A stretch of DNA of 64,000 nucleotides from Oscillibacter sp. Lineage in GTDB: Bacteria > Bacillota > Clostridia > Oscillospirales > Oscillospiraceae. Of this stretch, positions 17,129-25,728 are shown one piece after another. The stretch is taken from positions 1 through 64,000 of the forward strand of contig NZ_JAQUVF010000009.1 of NCBI RefSeq assembly GCF_028693505.1, in the 5' to 3' direction. Below the pieces are notes generated by a model. It was given only the letters and a program-made list of their open reading frames with translations. It made no database searches and was not told the DNA's origin. Both the position numbers and the translations under genes were made by a program. Each line of letters begins with the position of its first letter. The first letter of the stretch is position 1.

Positions 17129-18058
17129 ATGAACGACATCAAAACCGTGGGCATCGTGGGGCTGGGCGCCCTTGGCACCATGTATGCAGCGCTCCTGACA
17201 AAAGCACTGGGCAAGGAACGCGTCCTGGTGCTGGCGGACAGCGCCCGGACCCGGCGATACCGCGAAGAAGGCGTCTGGTACAACGGCGAACGCTGTGATT
17301 TGAACTACACCGACGCCACCGCCGTGACCGCACCGGTGGATTTTCTGATGTTCACCGTCAAGTACACCGGTCTTGCGGATGCCATTGAGACCTGCCGCCA
17401 TCTGGTGGGACCTGACACCACCCTCATCTCCATTCTCAACGGCATTTCCAGCGAGGAAATGCTGATCGACGCCTTCGGCGCGGACAAGGTGGTCTGGTGC
17501 GTGGTGGGCAAGGTAGCCGCCCAGAAGGAGGGCAACCATGTGACCATGTTCCCTGTGGTCCCCCCTGCCGGCGAAATGGACCTTGGCGTTCCCGCCGGGC
17601 AGGACACGACCCATCTGCGCCGCCTCACCGCCTTTTTCGACTCCATCGGCTTTCGCTATCTCCTGCCCGAGGACATTCGGCTGAAGATGTGGAGCAAGCT
17701 TTTGTGCAACGTGGGCTGCAATCAGGCTGCCACCGTTTACCAGTGCAATTACAGCGTCTTGCAGTCCCCCGGTCCCGCCCGGGACACCATGATCGCCGCC
17801 ATGCGGGAGGTTGTCACCATTGCCAACGCCGAGGGGATTTCCCTCTCGGAGGGTGATGTGGAAGAATGGACCGCCGTGATCGACGGCGTCACCCCCACTA
17901 ACGAACCCTCCATGCGCCAGGATGGCAAGGCCCATCGCAAGAGTGAGGTGGAGCTGTTTTCCGGCACGGTGCGGCGCATCGCCGCAAAGCATCACATTCC
18001 AGTGCCGGTGAACGAGTGGCTCTATCAGCAGGTGCAGGAGCTGGAACGTTCCTACTGA
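17129..18058 (+). CDS. ketopantoate reductase family protein (PanE/ApbA-like)
   Basis: A 309-residue protein with Rossmann motif GIVGLGALGTMYAALL at the N-terminus and the C-terminal ApbA domain, including KLLCNVGCNQ and the late segment around PSMRQD. Family enzymes reduce 2-dehydropantoate to pantoate with NADPH, but many members use other substrates, so panE is not assigned. GGAGGAA precedes the ATG. No other pantothenate genes are nearby. It is convergent with the PBP1A gene. Confidence 0.85.
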   Translation: MNDIKTVGIVGLGALGTMYAALLTKALGKERVLVLADSARTRRYREEGVWYNGERCDLNYTDATAVTAPVDFLMFTVKYTGLADAIETCRHLVGPDTTLISILNGISSEEMLIDAFGADKVVWCVVGKVAAQKEGNHVTMFPVVPPAGEMDLGVPAGQDTTHLRRLTAFFDSIGFRYLLPEDIRLKMWSKLLCNVGCNQAATVYQCNYSVLQSPGPARDTMIAAMREVVTIANAEGISLSEGDVEEWTAVIDGVTPTNEPSMRQDGKAHRKSEVELFSGTVRRIAAKHHIPVPVNEWLYQQVQELERSY

Positions 18059-18150
18059 GTTCCAAAAAGCCCGCACCCGCCGATTTGCCTCGGACGCGCG
18101 TGGGATGCCGCATACGTGTCAAACGACTTTCCAAAAGCGCCGCAGATATA

Positions 18151-18187
18151 AAAAAGAAGCACTCCCACCGGGAGTGCTTCTTTTTTC
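18151..18187. terminator. bidirectional intrinsic terminator
   Basis: AAAAAGAAGCACTCCC/GGGAGTGCTTCTTTTTT lies between the convergent ketopantoate-reductase-like and PBP1A genes. Confidence 0.9.
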
Positions 18188-18210
18188 TTTGCAGCAGCCC
18201 TGCAAGCGCT

Positions 18211-20835
18211 TTATGCGCCGGGGCTTTGCCAGAGGTCGTTCCACCAGTCTCCGCTTTGCCAGCCGGAGGCCCCGCCGCCCTCTGTTGGTTCCTGGGGTTC
18301 CGTGGGCGTGGTGGGAGTTCCTCCGCCGCCGGAGGTCCCGCCGCCTTCAGCGGGCGGTGCAGGCGGCTGATAGTTGGGGTCGCTGGGGTCCAACTCGGGC
18401 GTCCCGCTCTCGCCGCCCGGATTCTCCAGGTCCACCACCGTGCCGGTGGTATGGACGGTACAGCCGCTCTCTTCCAGCACCTTTTCCACGACAGGAATCA
18501 GGTAGGCGTTATCCTCCGCCACAATATTGGGTCCGTAGTTCTCACGGGTGTAGTCCAAAAAGCCTTTTTGCACCACAGACTCCGCCGGACAGAAGGGGCT
18601 GGCAAGGCATTTTCCTTCCGTGCAATAGTCCCGGAAGGCGTGCATGGTGCACGTCTCTGTCGGGGCGGTCCCCGACGCCACAGTCACCGCAATCGCCCGA
18701 TCTCCCCGCACATCCGCATGGCAGGCGTCGGAGCAGAGCAGGCCGCTGTCACGGCATACCTTCACCGATTCCAGACCGCTGGCGGGCTTGGAGAAGGATT
18801 TGTCCGGAAGGTTTTCGTGGATTTTCTGCATGACCTTTTTCCACATGGTAATGGCGGGGTTTCCGCTGTAACTGATTTTCTCATTATTGTCGTAACCGGT
18901 CCAAACCGCGGCGGCATAATAGGGCGTGTAGCCCACGAAGTAACGGTCGTAGTTGTCGCTGGTGGTACCCGTCTTACCGGCGATGGTCATTCCGCCAAAT
19001 TTGGCGGACGCACCGGTGCCGCTGGTAACAACGCTTTGGAGCATCTGGTTCATCAGATACGCCGTGGTCTCCTTCATGGCGGCATGGCTGTCCCCGTCGT
19101 TTTTCAAAACGGTGTTCCCGTTGGCGTCCTTGACCTCCACATACATTTTGGGAGAATTGTAAACGCCTTCATTTGCAAAGGAAGCATAGGCCGCCGCCAT
19201 CTCCATGGTATTGAGGCCATAGGTGAGGCCGCCAAGTCCCAGTGAGGAGAGGTTCATGTCGTTGGCCGTCAGAGAAAGGTTCAGCTTCTCCGTGGCGAAG
19301 GCAAAGGACTCCGTGACCCCCAGCTTTTCCAGCACCTGCACGGCGATGGTGTTGATGGAGTTGCGAACGCCGTCCCCCAGCATGGTCCAGCCGGTAAACT
19401 TATTGGGAGAGTTCTTCGGCCACGGATTGCCGTTGAGCAGCCGGACCGGATAGTTGTCGAACGTGGAAGCCGGCGTCACCGCGCCCGCGTCCAGTGCCGG
19501 GGCGTAGACCGTCAGCGGCTTGATGGAAGAACCAACCTGCCGCCGGCCCACCGCGTAGTTCCACACGAGATTACCCTCTTTGGGACCAACCTTGCCCACC
19601 ATTGCCACCACATTTCCGTTGGTGGGATCAACGATGGTAATGCCGGACTGGAGCTGCTGGCCCTTGCGGGAGGTGACGTCCAGGTTGCTGCGGTCCTCAT
19701 AAACAGCTTCCGCAATCTCCTGGATCTCCGGGTCCAGCGTCGTGTAGATGTGATAGCCGCCGTTATAAAGCAGCGTCCGTGCAGCGTCGGCGGAGATGTT
19801 CATGGTATCCGCCAGATCGTTGGTCACATCCTTAAATACCTGCTCCACGAACCAGGAATTCACCCGATTTTCCCCGCCGCTGGCCTCTGCCGCAGCCGCT
19901 GCGGCCAGGTCCTCCGCAGAGGTGGAGCCGTCCGTAAAGTGCAGCTCCTCATTGACGGCAGCCTGATACTCCTCCTCTGTTTTGATGTAGCCCTGTTCCT
20001 TCATCTTCCAGAGGATGTCCTCCTGCCGCTTTTTATTCAGTTCCCGGGCGGTCTTTTTTGCGCCGGTCTCCGGATTGGTCACCACCACCGTGGACATCGG
20101 CCCGTACAGCGACGGATTGTTGGTAATGGCGATCAGGCTGGCGCACTCCGCGGTGGAGAGCTCCGAGACGTCCTTGCCAAAATAGTATTCCGCCGCCGTC
20201 TGCACGCCGTAGCACCCCTTGCCCAGCGCGATGGTGTTGAGATACAGCTCCAAAATTTCCGTTTTGGTGTAATTCTTCTCAAATTCCATGGCCCGGAAAA
20301 TTTCCCGCACCTTGCGGTTGATGGTGCCCTTGTTGTCGCCGGTCATGTTCTTGAGAAGCTGTTGGGTGATGGTGGAGCCACCGTACATCTCCTGCGCGCC
20401 GGTGAGCATCTTCACCGTTGCGCCAGCCGTCCGCTTCCAGTCCACGCCGTGGTGGTCAAAAAACCGCTGGTCCTCAATGGATACGGCGGCCTGCCACAAC
20501 GCGTCCGGCATCTGGGCAAAGTCCGCCCAGATGCGGTTTTCCACGCCGTAGATGTTCTGATATTCCATCCACTCTCCGGAGGTCTTGTCCTGATAGTAAA
20601 TGACGGAGCTCAGCTTCATCGTATACTCCTCCGCCCGGACCTGCAGGGTGGGAGTGAGCGTGGTGTTCACGTATTTCAGGAAAATGCCGGTAATCATTGC
20701 AGCGGTGCACGCGCCGATGAGCAGCAGCGTCCCGATGACAAAAAGGATCTGTCCGGCAATCCCCCCGGAGTGCTTTCTGGTTTTTCGATGTTGGGATGCC
20801 TGCTCCGTCGGTCTGCGGTCTTTTTCGTGATCCAA
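18211..20835 (-). CDS. class A penicillin-binding protein (PBP1A-type)
   Basis: An 874-residue bifunctional enzyme. A cytoplasmic basic tail is followed by a TM at about 27-55, then GT51 glycosyltransferase motifs (EDQRFFDHHGVDW, GGSTITQQLLKN). A transpeptidase domain follows with SIKP (SxxK), NSIN (SxN) and KTGTTSD. The last 65 residues are low-complexity Pro/Gly/Thr, probably in the wall. It polymerises and cross-links peptidoglycan. It is monocistronic, and about 290 bp lie upstream to the divergent DUF1292 gene. Confidence 0.95.
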   Translation of the reverse strand: MDHEKDRRPTEQASQHRKTRKHSGGIAGQILFVIGTLLLIGACTAAMITGIFLKYVNTTLTPTLQVRAEEYTMKLSSVIYYQDKTSGEWMEYQNIYGVENRIWADFAQMPDALWQAAVSIEDQRFFDHHGVDWKRTAGATVKMLTGAQEMYGGSTITQQLLKNMTGDNKGTINRKVREIFRAMEFEKNYTKTEILELYLNTIALGKGCYGVQTAAEYYFGKDVSELSTAECASLIAITNNPSLYGPMSTVVVTNPETGAKKTARELNKKRQEDILWKMKEQGYIKTEEEYQAAVNEELHFTDGSTSAEDLAAAAAAEASGGENRVNSWFVEQVFKDVTNDLADTMNISADAARTLLYNGGYHIYTTLDPEIQEIAEAVYEDRSNLDVTSRKGQQLQSGITIVDPTNGNVVAMVGKVGPKEGNLVWNYAVGRRQVGSSIKPLTVYAPALDAGAVTPASTFDNYPVRLLNGNPWPKNSPNKFTGWTMLGDGVRNSINTIAVQVLEKLGVTESFAFATEKLNLSLTANDMNLSSLGLGGLTYGLNTMEMAAAYASFANEGVYNSPKMYVEVKDANGNTVLKNDGDSHAAMKETTAYLMNQMLQSVVTSGTGASAKFGGMTIAGKTGTTSDNYDRYFVGYTPYYAAAVWTGYDNNEKISYSGNPAITMWKKVMQKIHENLPDKSFSKPASGLESVKVCRDSGLLCSDACHADVRGDRAIAVTVASGTAPTETCTMHAFRDYCTEGKCLASPFCPAESVVQKGFLDYTRENYGPNIVAEDNAYLIPVVEKVLEESGCTVHTTGTVVDLENPGGESGTPELDPSDPNYQPPAPPAEGGGTSGGGGTPTTPTEPQEPTEGGGASGWQSGDWWNDLWQSPGA

Positions 20836-21127
20836 TACGGTGGCACCTCCTCTTTCAAAGATTTGGCCAGACTTCCGCAGGTGCTTGTCCGCACTTACAG
20901 AAACTCAAAGTACGCCATAATACTTACTATTATACCATCCTCTGTCAACACTGAAAAAGTCGTATTTACCCGAAAAAAAGTTCCGCTTTTACATGAAATT
21001 CTTTTTTCGGGGTAGGATACTTCCCATCCAGACGACGCTCTTTGCGTCTTTTCCACCTCTTTTTCTCTTGCAATCGCTCTGAATTTCGGGTACAATGATG
21101 CCACACATCAGGAAGGAGGACCCTTTC

Positions 21128-21424
21128 ATGAGCGAAGATTTCGGCCCCACCTTTATTACCGTCACCGACGAGGACGGCAACGAGATCGTTCTGGAGTTTG
21201 TAGACGCCCTGGAGTACAACGGGCAAATGTATCAGGCCTTTTTCCCCGCCGAGACGGAGGACGAAGAGGACAGCGACGATGAAGATACCGGTCTGGTGAT
21301 TTTGAAGGTCATCCACGAGGACGGTGAGGATCTGCTCTCCACTCTGGATTCCGACGAAGAGTTGGACGCAGTATACGACCTTTTCATAGAGTCGCTTTTC
21401 AGCGACGAGGAGGAAGACGAGTAA
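21128..21424 (+). CDS. DUF1292 acidic protein
   Basis: A 98-residue protein from ATG 21128 (AGGAAGGAGGA upstream; the longer track start is unsupported). The core ITVTDEDGNEIVLEFVDALEYNGQMYQAFFP is the DUF1292 (YrzB-type) domain, and the C-terminus is strongly acidic (EEDSDDEDT, SDEEEDE). In many Firmicutes it travels with ireB and ruvX; here ireB is about 23 kb away. The function is unknown. Confidence 0.9.
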   Translation: MSEDFGPTFITVTDEDGNEIVLEFVDALEYNGQMYQAFFPAETEDEEDSDDEDTGLVILKVIHEDGEDLLSTLDSDEELDAVYDLFIESLFSDEEEDE

Positions 21425-21598
21425 GTCCACTATTCTTTCGTATAACATTATACCCTGCGGGGTGCGTGATAGATCTTTTTTTAACCCACATTTCGTTATA
21501 CGGGACGCCGGATCAGTCCGTGGTTCGCAGGCCTCCCGACTGCTGTTTGCGGTTGGAAGTTGGAAGCGATGAAGCGGGGTGTAGGCAACCCACCTGTC

Positions 21599-21647
21599 CG
21601 TAAAGGTGCAGGTTATAACGGGGTCTACACGGCCTTCGCGGGGGTAC
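21599..21647 (+). repeat. 49-nt direct repeat, copy 1
   Basis: Begins CGTAAAGGTGCAGGTTATAA; identical to the copy at 23094-23142 except for one base. It is followed within about 12 nt by a hairpin CCCCTGCC/GGCAGGGG plus CTTTTTG, so the repeat could be the body of a short terminated transcript. Strand is given by the terminator. Confidence 0.85.
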
Positions 21648-21655
21648 CCCGCGCC

Positions 21656-21684
21656 CCTGCCGCAAGGCAGGGGCTTTTTGCCGT
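21656..21684 (+). terminator. terminator-like hairpin after repeat copy 1
   Basis: CCCCTGCC GCAA GGCAGGGG is followed by CTTTTTGCC. No coding gene precedes it closely. Confidence 0.65.
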
Positions 21685-21856
21685 CCCGCCGCAGCGACAC
21701 CCGCCGCAGCGACGCCACAGGGACGCACATACTTCCCCAAAAGGCCGCCCACAGGGCGGCCTTTCCTGCGGCCCTGTGGCGGGAGAAACGGCGGCGCCTT
21801 GGCGGGCTGGGGGGACCCACGGGGCGCGGAGCACCACTCCGCATGGACGCGCCCAT

Positions 21857-21898
21857 GTCAAGGGCGAAGCCGCCGCAGCGGGCCGCAGGCCCCTTGAC
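21857..21898. repeat. 42-nt palindromic repeat, copy 1
   Basis: The ends GTCAAGGG...CCCTTGAC pair, with an inner GC-rich stem-loop (GCCGC/GCGGC). It is identical over 42 nt to the copy at 22612-22653 and in the same orientation. Confidence 0.85.
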
Positions 21899-22235
21899 GT
21901 GGACGGGGCCATGTGGTATTTCCCGTGGGGGGCTGCCCGCAACCGCCGTTTCGGGCCCGCAGCAACCGCCCCACCGGGGCGATTGCGATAAAAATTTTGG
22001 ACCGGAACGGGCCAAAATGCGGGCACACCTTTTTCTTTTTGACGCGGCAACGCGGCAAAATGAATGGAACGGGTGCCGCCCTCGCGGCGGCGGGTCCCGG
22101 CCCATCGCTTCTTTCATCGTCGCAGCAGCGGCGGTAGACCAACCTCTTCCGGCGTCGCTGTTCCATCCCGTTTGCTGCGCGGCGGGAGCCGCAGTCGGCG
22201 GAGCGAAGCGGAGCCATGGGAAAAGGGCCGCAGCC

Positions 22236-22559
22236 CTATTCCACCAACACCTCCATGGCTTCCTCCCACGGATTCCAGAGCTTCCCCTCGTCTGCGTAGT
22301 AGTCCGCGAGGTATTCTACGCACGCTTGGCACACGTCCGCAGGCTCCATGGGGTATCCCGGCATCTGCGTCCCATGGGCCACGGCGTGACACTTCCAGCA
22401 CAGGCAAATGAGGTTGTGGGGGAAATCCGTCCCCCCTTGGGACCGGAGCACCGCATGGTGGATTTGCAGTCCGTGGGTATCGTCGCACAGGGCACAGCGG
22501 TACCCGTCCCGCTTGTACACGGCCTTCCTTGTCTCCTTGCTGATGTTCGCTCCAATCAT
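22236..22559 (-). CDS. HNH endonuclease domain protein
   Basis: A 107-residue protein from ATG 22559, chosen over the track's start because AGGAAGG is well placed and the upstream 94 residues run through the 42-nt repeat. It contains CALCDD, LQIHHAVLRSQGGTDFPHNLICLCWKCHAVAHG-type HNH/zinc-finger motifs: CxxC, HH, N and CWKCH. HNH nucleases of this size are common beside phage terminase genes or in small mobile elements. No terminase is present. The neighbouring small gene upstream is on the same strand, 132 bp away. Confidence 0.87.
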   Translation of the reverse strand: MIGANISKETRKAVYKRDGYRCALCDDTHGLQIHHAVLRSQGGTDFPHNLICLCWKCHAVAHGTQMPGYPMEPADVCQACVEYLADYYADEGKLWNPWEEAMEVLVE

Positions 22560-22611
22560 CTTCAACGCCTTCCTTTCTGCCCCTCTGGGCGCTTTCGTTG
22601 CGCCGCACGAA

Positions 22612-22653
22612 GTCAAGGGCGAAGCCGCCGCAGCGGGCCGCAGGCCCCTTGAC
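22612..22653. repeat. 42-nt palindromic repeat, copy 2
   Basis: Identical to 21857-21898. It lies in the gap between the two minus-strand genes, so its hairpin would be in any shared transcript. Confidence 0.85.
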
Positions 22654-22690
22654 CGTGTGGTACAATGGAAGCGTTCGGAGGGGCAGCGGT

Positions 22691-22930
22691 TTAGCCTTCC
22701 GCGCAGAGCTTTTCCACCAGCGCTACGATATCCTGCTTGGTGTCTGTTTGCGGCATCCACTCCCGGATGAGCCGTTGCAGCAGGGCATACGGGCTTACCC
22801 CCGCCGCGCTGCAAGCTCTCCTGAATGCCAGCTGTTCCCACAGCGGTAACTTGGTGGCGACGGTGCGCAGGTTATGCGCGTCCCATCGCGCCTGTCTCTT
22901 ACGGTCCACGGTTTCACCCCCTCTCATCAT
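22691..22930 (-). CDS. small probable DNA-binding protein
   Basis: A 79-residue basic protein: DRKRQARWDAHNLRTVATKLP, then two predicted helices (WEQLAFRRACSAAGVSPYALLQRLIREWM). The layout, a strand-forming TVATKLP segment followed by two helices, resembles a ribbon-helix-helix or similar short DNA-binding protein seen in phages and plasmids. It is upstream of the HNH gene on the same strand. The starts at 22930 and 22927 are equally possible. The family was not named. Confidence 0.6.
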   Translation of the reverse strand: MMRGGETVDRKRQARWDAHNLRTVATKLPLWEQLAFRRACSAAGVSPYALLQRLIREWMPQTDTKQDIVALVEKLCAEG

Positions 22931-23093
22931 TGTACTGGAAACCCCAAGAGTTTTCCACAGGATTTTCCACAGCTCACAAGTTTACTGTGTTTTACCTAGA
23001 GAAGTCACAAGCTTCTTGTGAGTAGGACCCGTGTCTTGCCCATCCCGGGCACCACCCGTAGTAGCCTACGCCGCAGGCGTATACCACATATAG

Positions 23094-23142
23094 CGTAAAG
23101 GTGCAGGTTATAACGGGGTCTACACGGCCATCGCGGGGGTAC
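23094..23142 (+). repeat. 49-nt direct repeat, copy 2
   Basis: Differs from copy 1 (21599-21647) at one position. Flanks differ upstream, but both copies are followed by a GGCAGGGG-containing terminator hairpin. Confidence 0.85.
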
Positions 23143-23152
23143 TTGAGGTAAG

Positions 23153-23188
23153 GCAGGGGAAGCTTCCCCTGCTCTTTCTTTTTTCCGC
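23153..23188 (+). terminator. terminator-like hairpin after repeat copy 2
   Basis: GGCAGGGGAAGC/TTCCCCTGC is followed by TCTTTCTTTTTT. No coding gene ends here on the + strand. Confidence 0.75.
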
Positions 23189-23247
23189 CGCAGCATCTTT
23201 CAGGTTTCTTTCAGGTTTCCCGTTTATTATGGGTTTAGATTTTCTGC

Positions 23248-23276
23248 TTGCACAAAGGGCCTGCATCCAGTATAAT
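23248..23276 (+). promoter_or_regulatory. sigma-A promoter of the foldase gene
   Basis: TTGCAC, a 17-bp spacer, then TATAAT. The transcript would start near 23283, about 70 nt before the ATG. Confidence 0.75.
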
Positions 23277-23351
23277 AAGCGAGTGCGTAAAATTTGGTCG
23301 GCAGACCATGGCACTTTCCCGCATCTGATTATTTGAGAGGACTGAACACAA

Positions 23352-24914
23352 ATGAGCGCATCTAACGAAAACCAAAACCCTCAGAATCTGTCCGGCGCCG
23401 GTTGGGCAGACCCCAAGACCGCCCGTGAGGCGCAGCAGCGCAAGTCGGAAAAGCGCAGCAACCTTCTCTACGGTGTCATTGGCGTCGCTTTCTTGGTTGT
23501 TGCCATCGCCGCTATCGTCTGGCGTTCCAACATCATCCCCAGAACCGCTACCGCCGTTACCATTGGTGACGAGAAGTACAACACCGCCGAGGTGACCTTC
23601 TTCTATCAGAACGTCTATCAAACCTTCCTCAACAACAACTCCTATCTCATCAGCTATCTGGGCCTGAATACCAACGCCTCCCTCAAGAGCCAGAAGATTG
23701 ATGAATCCACCGCCTCCATGATGGGAATTGACGCCGGGCTCACCTGGCACGACTATTTTCTGGATCAGGCCCTGAAGCAGATGGCTCTTCTTCAGGCCGC
23801 GCTGGACTCCGCCAAGGAAGAAGGCTATGTCTACCCGGACAGCATCCAGTCCCAGTATGAAGATTCCGTGGCCTCTTTGCAGGCGGCCGCCAAGGCCAGC
23901 GGTCTTTCCGTGAACAAGTATCTGCAATCCAAGCTTGGCGCTGTCATGACGGAAAAGGTCTATGACGCCCAACTCCTTCGGATGCTTCAGTACGGCGCCT
24001 ATTCCGGTGCCTACCAAGATACGCTCTCCTACACCGACGCACAGCTGAACGAGGTCTACGCCAAGGACCCCAACTCCTACGACCTGGCCTCTTACGAGGT
24101 CATCACCGTCAACGGTGCCGCCACAGGCACCACGGACGCCGACGGCAAGACCGTGGAGCCTACCGAGGAAGAAACCGCTGCCGCCAAGGCAGCCGCCAAG
24201 ACCGCGGCGGACGAAATGCTTTCTGCCTACAAGTCCGGCAAGAGCCTGAGCACGCTGGCTGACGGCAATGACAACGCCACCTATACCCTCAAAGAGGGCG
24301 GTGCCTACATGGGCGACACCGTGACCGAGTGGCTGTTTGACAGTGCCCGGAAAGCCGGGGACAGCGCAGTTTTGGAAAGCGGCAGCAACTACGTTGTAAC
24401 CGTGTTCCACAACCGTTACCGGGAGGAGTACAACACCGTCGACATCCGTCACATCCTCTGCCCTCTGGGTACGGCCACCAAGTCTGAAGGCGACGAAGGC
24501 TATGAAGAAGAGCAGGCTCAGCTCAAGGCAGACGCCAAGGCAAAGGCCGAGGAGCTGCTCTCCCAGTGGCAGTCCGGCGAAGCCACCGAGGATTCTTTCG
24601 CCACTCTGGCCACGGAGACCTCCAGCGACGGCTCCAAGTATGATGGCGGTCTGTACAAAGAGGTCTATCAAAACCAGATGGTCGACACGTTTAACGACTG
24701 GTGCTTCGACACCGCCCGGAAGAGTGGCGACACCGGCATTGTGGAAACCACTTACGGCGCCCACGTGATGTACTTTGTGGGGACGGACATGCCCCGTTGG
24801 CAGTCTCAGGCTGCTTCCACGCTGAAAAATGACGATTTTGCCAACTGGATTCAGGAATTTTCTAAAAAATACACCGCAGAGCAGCATAGCTTCGGCATGA
24901 AGTTTGTCGGCTGA
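23352..24914 (+). CDS. membrane-anchored parvulin-type peptidyl-prolyl isomerase (PrsA/SurA-like)
   Basis: A 520-residue protein. A short cytoplasmic tail and one TM (about 39-57, LYGVIGVAFLVVAIAAIVW) anchor it, with the rest outside. An N-terminal SurA-like helical region is followed by a C-terminal parvulin domain starting at VDIRHILCPLG (about 364) and containing LATETSSDGSKYDGGLY and ARKSGDTGIVETTYGAHVM. It is not a lipoprotein, unlike classic PrsA. It likely helps fold secreted proteins. It is a single-gene unit ending at a strong terminator. Confidence 0.88.
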   Translation: MSASNENQNPQNLSGAGWADPKTAREAQQRKSEKRSNLLYGVIGVAFLVVAIAAIVWRSNIIPRTATAVTIGDEKYNTAEVTFFYQNVYQTFLNNNSYLISYLGLNTNASLKSQKIDESTASMMGIDAGLTWHDYFLDQALKQMALLQAALDSAKEEGYVYPDSIQSQYEDSVASLQAAAKASGLSVNKYLQSKLGAVMTEKVYDAQLLRMLQYGAYSGAYQDTLSYTDAQLNEVYAKDPNSYDLASYEVITVNGAATGTTDADGKTVEPTEEETAAAKAAAKTAADEMLSAYKSGKSLSTLADGNDNATYTLKEGGAYMGDTVTEWLFDSARKAGDSAVLESGSNYVVTVFHNRYREEYNTVDIRHILCPLGTATKSEGDEGYEEEQAQLKADAKAKAEELLSQWQSGEATEDSFATLATETSSDGSKYDGGLYKEVYQNQMVDTFNDWCFDTARKSGDTGIVETTYGAHVMYFVGTDMPRWQSQAASTLKNDDFANWIQEFSKKYTAEQHSFGMKFVG

Positions 24915-24932
24915 TTTCCCGGCATATACACC

Positions 24933-24973
24933 AAGAAAGGCCGGCTTTGATTGTCAAAGCCGGCCTTCTTTTA
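24933..24973 (+). terminator. intrinsic terminator
   Basis: AAGAAAGGCCGGCTTTG/CAAAGCCGGCCTTCTTTT lies 20 bp after the foldase stop. Confidence 0.9.
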
Positions 24974-24993
24974 CGGATCATGGAGGCACCTTT

Positions 24994-25728
24994 ATGGACG
25001 AGCGCTTTTTACGCAATGAAATGCTGTGGGGGCCGGAGGCGCAGCGGCGTCTTGCGGCATCTCACGTTCTCCTTTTCGGACTGGGCGGTGTGGGCAGCTA
25101 TGTTGCCGAGTGTCTGGCCCGCTCCGGCGTGGGAGAACTGACTTTAGTGGATCAGGATACCGTCTCCGTCTCCAATCTCAATCGCCAGCTGGAGGCATTG
25201 TGCTCCACTGTCGGGCAGCCGAAGGCGCAGGCGGTTGCCGGGCGCATACGGGACATCAACGCCGACGCGGTGCTCCACCCCTTGCAGGCCACCTATGATG
25301 CCGACCACCGGGAGCGCTTCTTCCCCGCTGGCTGCCAATACGACTATATCGTGGACGCCATCGATCTTGTCAGCTGCAAGCTGGATCTGGCGGAAACCGC
25401 CCGGCGGCTTGGAATTCCTCTTATTATGGCGCTGGGCACCGGCAACAAGCTGGACCCCTCTCTTCTTCGCCTTGCGGACATTTCCGAAACTTACGGGTGC
25501 CCGCTGGCCCGCGTCATGCGAAAGGAGCTGCGCAGCCGCGGCATCGTTCACCAGCGGGTGGTATTCAGTCCGGAAGAACCGGTTTCCTCCGCCCAGCTGG
25601 AAGCGCCGCCACCTGGCAGGCGCAGCGTCCCGGCCAGCAATCCATGGGTCCCCGCCACTGCCGGACTGCTGCTGGGCAGCGCGGTGGTTCGCGATCTCAT
25701 TGGGAAAGGACGTAAAGCATCATGCTGA
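24994..25728 (+). CDS. tcdA: tRNA threonylcarbamoyladenosine dehydratase (TcdA/HesA family)
   Basis: A 244-residue protein from ATG 24994 (GGAGG upstream; the track start runs through the terminator). An E1-like adenylating domain is visible: LLFGLGGVGSYVAECLARSGVG, DQDTVSVSNLNRQ and DAIDLVSCK. TcdA cyclises t6A37 in tRNA to ct6A using ATP. The member here is slightly short at the C-terminus but keeps PGRRSVPASNPWVP. It overlaps the DUF554 gene by 7 bp, forming a two-gene operon. Confidence 0.9.
   Translation: MDERFLRNEMLWGPEAQRRLAASHVLLFGLGGVGSYVAECLARSGVGELTLVDQDTVSVSNLNRQLEALCSTVGQPKAQAVAGRIRDINADAVLHPLQATYDADHRERFFPAGCQYDYIVDAIDLVSCKLDLAETARRLGIPLIMALGTGNKLDPSLLRLADISETYGCPLARVMRKELRSRGIVHQRVVFSPEEPVSSAQLEAPPPGRRSVPASNPWVPATAGLLLGSAVVRDLIGKGRKASC

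Larger units (their letters stand above)
21425..22235. other. gene-poor GC-rich intergenic island
   Basis: About 810 bp with no ORF I can support. All long frames here (for example the 383-residue minus ORF) are Arg/Ala/Gly-rich noise. It holds the first copies of the 49-nt and 42-nt direct repeats, a terminator-like hairpin at 21651-21685 and a hairpin (AAGGCCGCC/GGCGGCCTT) near 21740-21765. Confidence 0.7.
22931..23247. other. intergenic region with second 49-nt repeat
   Basis: No ORF supported. It contains the second copy of the 49-nt repeat, a strong terminator hairpin at about 23153-23188, and upstream of these a short inverted repeat (CACAAGCTTCTTGTG) around 23007-23021. Confidence 0.6.

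Noticed and set aside
18016-19245. A 409-residue + ORF opposite the PBP1A gene
   Set aside because: It runs through a bidirectional terminator and mirrors PBP1A codons; no recognisable motif.
20966-22117. A 383-residue minus ORF across DUF1292 and the repeat island
   Set aside because: It lies opposite DUF1292 and over non-coding repeats; Arg/Pro/Gly-rich with no SD.
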